Source of the DNA: Oligoflexia bacterium
Lineage (GTDB): Bacteria > Bdellovibrionota > UBA1018 > CAIMNF01
DNA: 8,351 bases
Assembly (NCBI GenBank): GCA_903842755.1
Contig: CAIMNF010000330.1
Location: forward strand, 1 to 8,351
Direction: 5' to 3'
The notes under the pieces were generated by a model. The model was not told the origin of the DNA and did no database searches. It saw only the letters and a program-made list of their open reading frames with translations. Made by a program: the position numbers and the translations under genes. Each line of letters opens with the position of its first letter. The stretch's first letter is position 1. Positions 1-5,929 of this stretch are shown here, piece after piece.

Positions 1-246
1 GCTCCAAAGTTCTTAAAAAAAACAAAAAACGCGAATGCGAAAAATCAGGTCGACTTAAAAACTTTCGGTCAAAACAAAAAACACCGACTACTCGGCCTTG
101 GGACGTGTGAATCGAGTTTTGTAGAATCCGATTCCCCTCAACCCGCAAATCCCGCCGGAACCAATGCAATCGGTAAGGTCCTGAAGAATTCATTGGCCCA
201 AGCGAGTCAAGATAGCGTGTGCCTCTTGAGATACTCGTCCTACTGA
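1..246 (+). CDS. Possible C-terminal end of a gene entering from the left edge (weak)
   Basis: The first reading frame of the plus strand is open from base 1 to a TGA at 244-246, giving 81 residues with no start inside the window. The product is Lys- and Asn-rich at first and ends in residues LLRYSSY. By my hand count over the first 61 codons, G+C is highest at codon position 1, as in real genes, but the signal is weak. Against it, the Lys runs come from A-tracts that look like minus-strand terminator tails, and the frame would overlap the end of the convergent gene at 190-960 by 57 nt. No family is recognised. An open frame of this length could arise by chance. Confidence 0.25.
   Translation, partial: APKFLKKTKNANAKNQVDLKTFGQNKKHRLLGLGTCESSFVESDSPQPANPAGTNAIGKVLKNSLAQASQDSVCLLRYSSY
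71..95 (-). terminator. Candidate rho-independent terminator downstream of the 190-960 gene
   Basis: Read on the minus strand, CCGA (95-92), loop GTAG and TCGG (87-84) form a short hairpin that a G-U pair can extend. It is followed by TG, six T, G and four T. A second T-rich stretch (six T, G, eight T; 29-15) follows a 3-bp CGC/GCG stem at 39-31, so the two may act in tandem. The site lies about 95 nt past the stop codon of the 190-960 gene. The stems are short, so strength is uncertain. Confidence 0.35.
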
Positions 247-960
247 AGACTGACTTGCCTCTTTAATCATCTGTAGAAGTGCTTCTTTTAACTCCGCATC
301 TGTCCCTTCTTGGATCTGCCGTTCTGCCATTCTCAACGTCATGATCTGAGGGTAGAATAATGTCGTTTGATTCATCGATTCTAAATGTTCTTGCTCACCC
401 GTCGGTGGAGCAGCAACTTGATTACAATTGGACAGACTTAAACAAGGTGGCTCGTTCAATATCGATTTAAAAAAGGGGAGCTCATCGACAGACTTCAAGT
501 CACGCCCCAAAAGAAACGCTAAGGTTCCTCGCTCATTTCGCTTTTCCACTGGAATTTTTTGATATTCCTGTTTGAAAGCCGCTTTTAAATCTGGCGAAAG
601 ATGCCTTAACTCGGAATCCAGCCGAGGATCATTATCATTTTTACTCGCAAAAATTTCTTTAAGGATGGAAAATTTCTTTTGATCCTCGGGAGTGAGCACT
701 ACCGGCGCGGCACTGGGTTCCACTTGCGCACTCACCTGCGACACTAAATGCCCACTTTTCGTTGAATCGGCAGGGTTTAGACCTTGGGCTCGAGTTTCTT
801 TAGGAGACACCTGCACGCCCTGGTCAGCCGACTTCGCTTCAGACTCCAATTTAGGCGCAGAATTAAATTTTAACCATAAGGTAACAATACAAAGCAATGC
901 GACCAGCGCAAGCAGGACCAAAATCCACGCAGTGGATTTGCCAGATGAAGTTTTGTTCAT
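190..960 (-). CDS. Membrane-anchored protein of unknown function
   Basis: A 256-residue protein starting at ATG 960. Residues 1-10 are polar and basic, residues 11-31 form one hydrophobic helix (AWILVLLALVALLCIVTLWL), and the rest is soluble, so an N-in anchor with the bulk in the periplasm is expected. Residues 35-90 are a low-complexity Ser/Ala/Pro/Gln-rich linker. From about residue 91 to the end the protein appears compact and helical, with a Cys pair (C173, C179) in PPCLSLSNC that could form a disulphide. The last helix (SQEAHAILTRLG) faintly recalls a HEAT-type repeat, but that is not enough for a call. The gene follows the HExxH-protein gene by 14 nt on the same strand, so co-transcription is likely. 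No clear Shine-Dalgarno sequence precedes the ATG, which may mean translational coupling. I do not recognise the family. Confidence 0.85.
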   Translation of the reverse strand: MNKTSSGKSTAWILVLLALVALLCIVTLWLKFNSAPKLESEAKSADQGVQVSPKETRAQGLNPADSTKSGHLVSQVSAQVEPSAAPVVLTPEDQKKFSILKEIFASKNDNDPRLDSELRHLSPDLKAAFKQEYQKIPVEKRNERGTLAFLLGRDLKSVDELPFFKSILNEPPCLSLSNCNQVAAPPTGEQEHLESMNQTTLFYPQIMTLRMAERQIQEGTDAELKEALLQMIKEASQSSVGRVSQEAHAILTRLGQ

Positions 961-974
961 CGATTTGTTTTAGT

Positions 975-1742
975 TCACATTAGGTGAGTTTGAAAGTCAT
1001 TTTTCATTGCCGCTTTTGACGGGCCATCCGTGATTCGATTCAGTTGATCGTCACCATAGATTCCTGCGTCGGTTTTCACTTTGTCCGAACAGTTGGAGCA
1101 AAACTTCGAAATATTTTTTAGAAAAATAGTCGCGGAACCATACGACCCATAAGGAGTCACATCGCAGGCAGGTTCACCCGACAAACTTGCTCCGGTCCAA
1201 ATACTTCTCATTTCGTGCCCAAGATCGTCTACGAATGGAGTGGGACACGTGGCGTGCGCCCAGTTTCCGTGATTCGACTCGGTATGACGTGCCTCATGGT
1301 ACACCACCGAAAGGCGCGCAATTTGAGGGTGACTAAATTTAATATAATTATCGGTGATCCAAATTTTCGTATCCGAAACAGAAGGAATAACGCAAGCAAC
1401 GGCATTCGCGCTTCCGCAGTCATCTTTGCCCACTTGCAACACACGAGAGGTAAACCATTGGTAGTAACTGGGTCCGTTCACTGCGCCAAAAATAGCTTGA
1501 TGGAAAGGGGTCACTGAGCCATTCGATTGAATGGACTGTATAAAAGCTAAATCGTCCAGCATTTGAGCTTTGATGGGTGCTGCGATTTCGGCGTCAAATA
1601 CTGGGCCGCTGCCTAGCACTGGGCCGCCGGCTGAGCGTTCCAGTGGCTTCATCAACCGCGCTTGCGCTCCATTGGTGGTACTCAAAAAAGCAGTCAAAAG
1701 GACGGTCATCGCGATCACTTCAAACGGTAATTTCATTCTCAT
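975..1742 (-). CDS. Exported protein with HExxH motif, putative zinc metallopeptidase
   Basis: A 255-residue protein. Residues 1-28 look like a signal peptide (basic start, hydrophobic core VIAMTVLLTAFL, likely cleavage near NGAQA), so the mature protein is periplasmic or secreted. Residues 148-153 read YHEARH, an HExxH zinc-peptidase signature with H149, E150 and H153. H158 and H163 lie just downstream, and E177 in GHEMRS could be a third ligand, but the ligand set is not established. Six Cys (109, 117, 166, 193, 215, 218), including a CSNC pair, fit disulphide bonding after export. A second ATG at 1736 is a serious alternative start: the GGGG ribosome-binding stretch lies 7 nt before it but only 1 nt before ATG 1742. 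The signal peptide works with either. It leads a two-gene unit with the membrane-anchored gene downstream. Activity and substrate are unknown; the motif alone does not prove peptidase function. Confidence 0.85.
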   Translation of the reverse strand: MRMKLPFEVIAMTVLLTAFLSTTNGAQARLMKPLERSAGGPVLGSGPVFDAEIAAPIKAQMLDDLAFIQSIQSNGSVTPFHQAIFGAVNGPSYYQWFTSRVLQVGKDDCGSANAVACVIPSVSDTKIWITDNYIKFSHPQIARLSVVYHEARHTESNHGNWAHATCPTPFVDDLGHEMRSIWTGASLSGEPACDVTPYGSYGSATIFLKNISKFCSNCSDKVKTDAGIYGDDQLNRITDGPSKAAMKNDFQTHLM

Positions 1743-1759
1743 ACCCCTCTTCGGGGGGC
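1743..1759 (-). promoter_or_regulatory. Ribosome-binding site within a potential hairpin, HExxH-protein gene
   Basis: On the minus strand, CCCC (1758-1755) can pair with GGGG (1747-1744) around a 7-nt loop, with a closing G-U pair. The GGGG arm is the purine-rich ribosome-binding stretch (GAGGGG) for the start at 1742 or 1736. The fold would mask it in the mRNA and could lower or regulate translation. The stem is only 4 to 5 bp, so the regulatory role is inference. Confidence 0.3.
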
Positions 1760-1776
1760 ACCATTACACGTTTCGG

Positions 1777-1799
1777 TGATTAAATCAAAATAATTGATT
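1777..1799. promoter_or_regulatory. Clustered TGATT inverted repeats, candidate operator
   Basis: In the 150-nt region between two divergent genes, TGATT-A-AATCA (1777-1787) is a perfect 11-bp palindrome. The overlapping AATCAA-AATAA-TTGATT (1783-1799) is a perfect 6-bp inverted repeat with a 5-bp spacer. The pentamer TGATT thus occurs three times in 23 bp in alternating orientation, as in a dimeric regulator site. The region is A+T-rich, which raises the chance of accidental palindromes. A further palindrome, ATGAA-AA-TTCAT, lies at 1811-1822. Confidence 0.3.
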
Positions 1800-1839
1800 A
1801 CCGCTAATTAATGAAAATTCATGGAATCAGCAAATAGGG

Positions 1840-1887
1840 TTGTAAATTAGTTTAAATTAAGTAAAAATTCCATAAACCAACAAGGAG
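1840..1887 (+). promoter_or_regulatory. Candidate promoter and ribosome-binding site for the 1893 barrel gene
   Basis: AAGGAG at 1882-1887 sits 5 nt before ATG 1893 and is a clear Shine-Dalgarno sequence that fixes this start. Upstream, TTGTAA (1840-1845) and TAAAAA (1862-1867) are spaced 16 bp and could be -35 and -10 elements, leaving a leader of about 20 nt. The ribosome-binding site is well supported; the promoter boxes are weak in such A+T-rich sequence. Confidence 0.4.
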
Positions 1888-1892
1888 CAACG

Positions 1893-2663
1893 ATGAAAAC
1901 AACACGAAGAATTCTTCCCCTGATTTTACTTTTGGCCATCAGCCAACTTCCCCTCGCCCCACACGCGTTCGCCATTGACCAAGTAACCACAACTTCCGGA
2001 GAACTCATTGAAGGAACCATCCTTTCGAACGTTCCGCATCAACATGTCGACATTGAACTGGTGAACGGAACCAAGAGAAGAATCCCTGCAGACCAGGTTT
2101 CAAACGTGGAGCGCGATGTTCCTTCCAATAACGATCGCAAAATGGTGGGTGCCGACAGCTTAGGTTATTTCGGACTTTTAGCTGGATTTAGCGTGAACAC
2201 AACCACCTCACAAGCGATTAGCTTTACCGCAGGCGCAAGAGCTGGATTTAATTTTGCGCAACTCGATTTTGCAAAACTCGCCTTTGGGTTGGAGTACACC
2301 TACAATAAAGACACGAGTAGCTATTATAATCCAGCAAGCTTTACCTCGGGTTCGATGACCAGCAATGAAATTCTTCTCCAACTTCTTTTTAGAAAGGTAG
2401 GAAACAGCGGATTCTATTTTGGAGGCGAGGCCGGGCTTGCCATCGACTCCGAAAACATTACGAATACCGTATTTGGATCAGTCACCACATCTGGCACTGG
2501 ATTTGAATTTGGTGGCTTGATTGGGTTTGACTTTTTCCTAAGTCAAGGATTCTCCGTAGGTGTAGAAGCGAAAGAAGACTACCAACTTTCTACTTCTTCC
2601 GGGTACATTCATCCTGCTTTGGCAATGACCCGAGTCTTGGTTTCAGGAACATTCCACTTCTAA
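1893..2663 (+). CDS. Outer-membrane beta-barrel protein with N-terminal LSm-like segment
   Basis: A 256-residue protein. Residues 1-27 are a strong signal peptide (MKTTRR, then a Leu-rich core ending PHAFA). Residues 29-76 (TTSGELIEGTILS to IPADQVSNVERD) resemble the small beta, LSm/SH3-like modules of the form 'G..i.G.i....v.i...nG....ip...V..v', which recur at the N-terminus of exported proteins. Residues 90-256 alternate polar and hydrophobic or aromatic residues in about eight strands with Gly/Ser/Thr-rich turns. The last residue is Phe in VLVSGTFHF, the usual C-terminal signature for insertion of outer-membrane barrels. The start is set by a good Shine-Dalgarno sequence. It is divergent from the HExxH gene and converges on the phosphatase-like gene with a gap of only 7 nt. 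Function is unknown; a small OmpA/OmpW-like barrel is the best structural guess. Confidence 0.88.
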   Translation: MKTTRRILPLILLLAISQLPLAPHAFAIDQVTTTSGELIEGTILSNVPHQHVDIELVNGTKRRIPADQVSNVERDVPSNNDRKMVGADSLGYFGLLAGFSVNTTTSQAISFTAGARAGFNFAQLDFAKLAFGLEYTYNKDTSSYYNPASFTSGSMTSNEILLQLLFRKVGNSGFYFGGEAGLAIDSENITNTVFGSVTTSGTGFEFGGLIGFDFFLSQGFSVGVEAKEDYQLSTSSGYIHPALAMTRVLVSGTFHF

Positions 2664-2680
2664 AAATTAACTAAATTTTT
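2662..2680. terminator. A+T-only inverted repeat between convergent genes, possible bidirectional terminator
   Basis: AAAAATT (2662-2668) and AATTTTT (2674-2680) are a perfect 7-bp inverted repeat around a 5-nt loop. It overlaps the stop codons of both convergent genes (TAA at 2661-2663 plus, TAG at 2671-2673 minus). Either strand ends in five T. The stem has no G-C pair, so it would be weak. Confidence 0.3.
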
Positions 2681-3219
2681 CGGAGATGCGCTTGGCCCGC
2701 CCCGGCGGGCAAGTCGACTGCGTAAACAACCGCTTGTTCAATCACCTCGGAGCCTAGTCCAAAGAACTTTAAAATTCTGCGGGCAACTCTGAGGTGAGTG
2801 ACCACAAAACAGGCTTCGTCACTCAAAAGCAATTCGTGCGTTGCTGCTCCCACTCGGGCAGAGAACGCTTCTTCGGTTTCACCGCGCGGGGGGTGATCGA
2901 AATCCATGTTCTCTTGAATCGGACGCCCCTCCCAATCCCCCATGAATTGATCCGCAAAACTCCTCCAAAGCACTAGTTTTACGCGGATTTCGTCATGAAA
3001 AATATCGGCCATCTGCACGGCTCGAAGTTCCGGACTACCGATGATTTTTTTAATTTTTAGCGGGTTTCGCTTAAATCGTCTGGCAATTTTTCGAGCAAGG
3101 TCCATCCCTTCCTCGTTTAAGCCAAGGTCAAGCCCACCTCCGCAAACATAGTGCCCCAAGTGCGCATCCGTTTTCGGGTAAATCACTAAATAAAATTGAC
3201 GGTGTTTCGCGCGAATCAT
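2671..3219 (-). CDS. Histidine-phosphatase-superfamily protein with degenerate active site
   Basis: A 182-residue protein that aligns by eye with the phosphoglycerate-mutase-like (SixA/CobC-type) histidine phosphatases. FYLVIYPKTDAH (9-20) matches the family start 'iyLvRHGeTdaN', then GGGLDLGLNEEG (27-38) matches 'G..D.pLt..G'. GSPELRAVQMADIF (61-74) carries the conserved Arg (R66), GDWEG (94-98) the loop, RGETEEAFSARV the 'GES...R' segment, and VVTH (139-142) the second His (H142). The catalytic RHG is replaced by I13-Y14-P15 and the acid in 'L.E..fG.wEG' appears to be Asp. The phospho-accepting His is therefore gone and the protein is probably not a normal phosphatase. No signal peptide is seen, so it is cytoplasmic. 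AGGAG lies only 1 nt before ATG 3219, an unusually short spacing, yet this Met is placed correctly for the family. It is divergent from rmuC. Confidence 0.85.
   Translation of the reverse strand: MIRAKHRQFYLVIYPKTDAHLGHYVCGGGLDLGLNEEGMDLARKIARRFKRNPLKIKKIIGSPELRAVQMADIFHDEIRVKLVLWRSFADQFMGDWEGRPIQENMDFDHPPRGETEEAFSARVGAATHELLLSDEACFVVTHLRVARRILKFFGLGSEVIEQAVVYAVDLPAGAGQAHLRKI
2695..2710. other. Strong G+C hairpin in the 3' region of two convergent genes
   Basis: GCCCGC (2695-2700), loop CCCG and GCGGGC (2705-2710) form a perfect 6-bp G+C stem. It starts 32 nt after the stop codon of the barrel gene on the plus strand and inside the last codons of the phosphatase-like gene on the minus strand (LPAGAGQA). 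No T-tract follows on either strand, so it is not a standard intrinsic terminator. It could stabilise the 3' end of the barrel mRNA. Confidence 0.4.
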
Positions 3220-3303
3220 ACTCCTAATAGGGTCGCATATTTCAACCCAAATGAGCAGCCCCTTTTTAATCCCATTGCTAAAATAGCCCTCCTGCCTTAC
3301 AGA

Positions 3304-4515
3304 ATGGATATGATGATCTTCATTGCATTTTTGGTTGGAGCCGCTTTAGGGTCGCTGATCGTTTACGCCTTTCTGAAGCCCAAACTAGCAGCCACCGAGG
3401 CCCATTATCAGCAACGCATGAAGGACCAAGAGTGGTCGGAATTGCGATTGCGGGAATCGTTTTCTCTCATGGCGCAAGAGGTTTTAGGCAAAAGCATTGA
3501 TTCCCAAGTGAAAACCCTGCAAACGCAGAATGAGTCCGATCTAAACCAAAAGAAGCAAGCCTTTGATCAGTCGTTTGAGGAAATTAAAAACAATTTAAAG
3601 CAAACGAGCGAGAAAATTCAACTTTTTGAAAAGGAGCGCGGAGATCAATACTCTAAAATTGAAAAGCAAATTCAGAGCATTTCTGCCCAAGAACAAAAGC
3701 TCATCCAAGAAACGGAACGACTGAAATCAGCACTGACAACTTCCCAGAGCGTTCGAGGTCGCTGGGGAGAACTGGTCTTAAAGAATATTTTAGAGCAAAG
3801 TGACTTAGTTTCCGGAATTGATTTCGAGGAACAATCCACCACGACTGGATCCGACGGCACGCTCCTCAAGCCCGATTTTGTAATCAAATTACCGCTGAGC
3901 GGCCAACACCTGGTCATCGACTCCAAAGCCTCATTGTTTGATAGCTATTTGGAAAGTGAACAGTCTCAAACCGAGGTGGGACGCAAAGCCTTGCACCGCG
4001 AATTTTCAAACCGGTTGCGGGACCGGGTCAAGGAATTATCTGGAAAAGAATATCAGAAGTTCGTCGCCCAATCCTTGCCCTACGTCATCCTCTTTGTTCC
4101 TTCCGAAGCGGCCATTCGGGCTGCATTTGACATCGACGCAGAACTGTTTAAGTGGGCCAGCGACCGAAAAGTGTTTATTGCCTCACCCGCCACGATTTTG
4201 CCCCTGATCATGCTCATTGCCCACTCGTGGAAACAATACCGTTTATCGGAAAAGGCAAATGAGCTTTCCACCGTAGTTTCACAATTGGGGAATCGCCTGG
4301 ATACTTTTGTCAAGCGCCTCTCTAAAGTTCAAAATGGGCTGGATATGGCTACTCGCGGCTGGAATGAAGCCATTGATAAATCGTGGTATGGTCAGCAAAG
4401 TGTTTTAAAATCGATCGAAAAAGCCCGCGAACTAGGCGGCAATATTCCTCAGATCGAAGGACTTAGTCCTTTAGAAACGCAAACTCGCGCACTTGAAATC
4501 GATACCAAAATGTAA
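3304..4515 (+). CDS. rmuC: RmuC family DNA recombination protein
   Basis: A 403-residue protein with the full RmuC layout. One N-terminal membrane helix (residues 4-24, IFIAFLVGAALGSLIVYAFL) is followed by a long charged coiled coil (about 30-145). The conserved core begins at GRWGELVLKNILEQSDL (152-168) and continues with PDFVIKLP (190-197) and HLVIDSKAS (202-210), which give a PD-(D/E)xK-like nuclease signature (D191, D206, K208). Further family blocks are PYVILFVPSEAAI, IASPATILPLI and GWNEAIDKSWYGQQSVLKSIEKARELG. In E. coli RmuC limits recombination between inverted repeats; its biochemical activity is poorly defined. I chose ATG 3304, just before the membrane helix. A TTG at 3196 would add 36 unconserved residues overlapping the divergent gene. 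ATG 3310 or 3313 are also possible, since no start has a good Shine-Dalgarno sequence. It converges on dacB with 10 nt between them. Confidence 0.93.
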   Translation: MDMMIFIAFLVGAALGSLIVYAFLKPKLAATEAHYQQRMKDQEWSELRLRESFSLMAQEVLGKSIDSQVKTLQTQNESDLNQKKQAFDQSFEEIKNNLKQTSEKIQLFEKERGDQYSKIEKQIQSISAQEQKLIQETERLKSALTTSQSVRGRWGELVLKNILEQSDLVSGIDFEEQSTTTGSDGTLLKPDFVIKLPLSGQHLVIDSKASLFDSYLESEQSQTEVGRKALHREFSNRLRDRVKELSGKEYQKFVAQSLPYVILFVPSEAAIRAAFDIDAELFKWASDRKVFIASPATILPLIMLIAHSWKQYRLSEKANELSTVVSQLGNRLDTFVKRLSKVQNGLDMATRGWNEAIDKSWYGQQSVLKSIEKARELGGNIPQIEGLSPLETQTRALEIDTKM

Positions 4516-4525
4516 CTCAGCCGTC

Positions 4526-5929
4526 CTACAGAGTGCCTAAAAATCGAGCAAGCTCGACCTCGGGTATCCCCTGCCCCCCGTTCGCAATCACCGCTACTGC
4601 GATCCACTCCCCCGCAGCATTAGGGAACACCCCGACTAAGGACTGGACTCCGTTCAGAGTCCCCGTTTTCCCTCTCAATTTTTCAGCAACCGCAGAATGT
4701 ACGTATTTTCGCTTTAATGTCCCATCCACTCCTGCAATGGGAATCGAGGCAAAAATTTCAGGTAAATAAACTTTTTCGGCAACGATTCGCTTTAGCAATT
4801 TGATAAAATCGGACGCTGCAAACGCATTGCCTAAAGTTAAGCCCGATCCCGATACCAAAGAACGACCCGCCCCATGTGCATCAATTCCAACCGTTTTTAA
4901 AATATCTCGCAGGATGACCAAGCCGCCTTCGGCCGTTCCTGAATGACCATTCACTTCATGATCCAAAACCTTTACCAAACTATCTGCAATAAAGTTGTTC
5001 GAATATTTATTCATGAGCTGAACCACTTGGGATAATGGACGACTGGAATACGTGTAGAACGGTTGCCCCAAACACGTGCCCTCACTTAAAGTTGGCTCTA
5101 GTGGTCCCTCCACTCCTTGATCCACCAACATTTTTGTCAACGCTAAACCAAAGCCTCTTACCGGGTCTCTCAGCCGAAATGGCTTATGCCACTCGTCTCC
5201 GTCGGTCGCTATCTTGCCACCGATATTGATGCGCTCGTCTCCCAGCGGATTCTTCATGGATTCATTCTTCTTTTTATCCCACGTAATTTGAGTGGAATCG
5301 CCCGTGACGACTTTCCCCTCTATTTTTACAAAGGGAAAAGGCCAGTCCAAACTCACCAACGCCGGTTGCCCACGACTACTCGGATTTACAAACACCGTAA
5401 TGGTATTATAATTAAAATTTAATCCAGAAATTGGCGCATTATAGGCTCTCTCCGAATCTTGATCCGTCCGATCCTCTGGAATCAGTTCGGTGTCAAACAC
5501 GGTGGCGTCCAAGGTGATTTTTCCTGAAAACCGCTTTAGTCCTTTGCGTTTTAATGCCTGAACGAGCACATAAAGGTCTTCGGTAACAAAACTGGGATCG
5601 CCGCCCCCCTTAATACAAAGCCCGTCAGCCTCCGTCTTAAAAATTTGAGTTTGAAAGGAATAGTTCACTCCCAAACGCGAAAGTGCAGAATACGTGGTGA
5701 ACAATTTAATACTGGACGCAGGATTTAAGGGGCGATTTGCCTCAATATTTAATAGTTCACGCGTGGTGGTCAAATTAACAATTTGAGCCGAGATCTTGCC
5801 ACTTTTACTTTCCCGCTTCAGTACCGTTTCTAGGGAGGAAGACTCCGCCGCCGCAACTTGACCTACCGAAAATCCCAGGGCCAGAAAAAGTAAACTTAAT
5901 TTATTCTCATTTATAGATTTGATAAACAC
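4526..5929 (-). CDS. dacB: D-alanyl-D-alanine carboxypeptidase/endopeptidase, PBP4 type (peptidase S13)
   Basis: A 467-residue periplasmic penicillin-binding protein. Residues 1-28 are a signal peptide ending QVAAA. All three active-site motifs are present: SSIK (S72 nucleophile, K75), SNN (310-312) and KTG (421-423). Their spacing nearly equals that of E. coli PBP4 as I recall it (S62, S306, K417), so the large inserted domains between SxxK and SxN are kept. GGGDPSF (108-114) and VSGSGLTLGN (359-368) are further family blocks. The enzyme should remove the terminal D-Ala and cut D-Ala-mDAP cross-links. In Bdellovibrio, DacB enzymes of this family round the prey cell; whether this one acts on self or prey wall cannot be told from sequence. 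The GTG start is well supported: GGAAGGAG lies 7 nt upstream, inside the end of namZ, with a 23-nt overlap, so translation is likely coupled. It is the last gene of the unit. Confidence 0.94.
   Translation of the reverse strand: MFIKSINENKLSLLFLALGFSVGQVAAAESSSLETVLKRESKSGKISAQIVNLTTTRELLNIEANRPLNPASSIKLFTTYSALSRLGVNYSFQTQIFKTEADGLCIKGGGDPSFVTEDLYVLVQALKRKGLKRFSGKITLDATVFDTELIPEDRTDQDSERAYNAPISGLNFNYNTITVFVNPSSRGQPALVSLDWPFPFVKIEGKVVTGDSTQITWDKKKNESMKNPLGDERINIGGKIATDGDEWHKPFRLRDPVRGFGLALTKMLVDQGVEGPLEPTLSEGTCLGQPFYTYSSRPLSQVVQLMNKYSNNFIADSLVKVLDHEVNGHSGTAEGGLVILRDILKTVGIDAHGAGRSLVSGSGLTLGNAFAASDFIKLLKRIVAEKVYLPEIFASIPIAGVDGTLKRKYVHSAVAEKLRGKTGTLNGVQSLVGVFPNAAGEWIAVAVIANGGQGIPEVELARFLGTL
4539..4557 (-). 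terminator. Terminator-like hairpin with T-tract inside the end of dacB
   Basis: On the minus strand TCGAG (4557-4553), loop CTTG and CTCGA (4548-4544) form a 5-bp stem, or 6 bp with a 2-nt loop, followed at once by five T (4543-4539). It has the form of an intrinsic terminator but lies within the codons for VELARFL, upstream of the TAG stop at 4528-4526. Termination here would release an mRNA without a stop codon. On the plus strand (end of rmuC) no T-tract follows the stem. Confidence 0.35.

Noticed and set aside
3..110. Second plus-strand frame open at the left edge, ending in TGA at 108-110
   Set aside because: Only 35 codons, very Lys/Arg-rich because of the A-tracts, and no family resemblance.
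128..173. Inverted repeat CCGATT (128-133) / AATCGG (168-173)
   Set aside because: Six-base arms separated by 34 nt, with no T-tract after either; expected by chance at this length.
692..973. Plus-strand open frame opposite the 190-960 gene
   Set aside because: It is antisense to a gene with a clear membrane anchor and normal composition, and its product has no recognisable features.
3196..3222. TTGACG (3196-3201) with CATACT (3217-3222) as an rmuC promoter
   Set aside because: The spacing is 15 bp, the -10 match is modest, and the -35 would lie inside the divergent gene; too weak to list.
3196..3303. N-terminal extension of RmuC from a TTG at 3196
   Set aside because: It would add 36 residues with no family conservation before the membrane helix and overlap the divergent gene; ATG at 3304 places the helix at the N-terminus as usual for RmuC.
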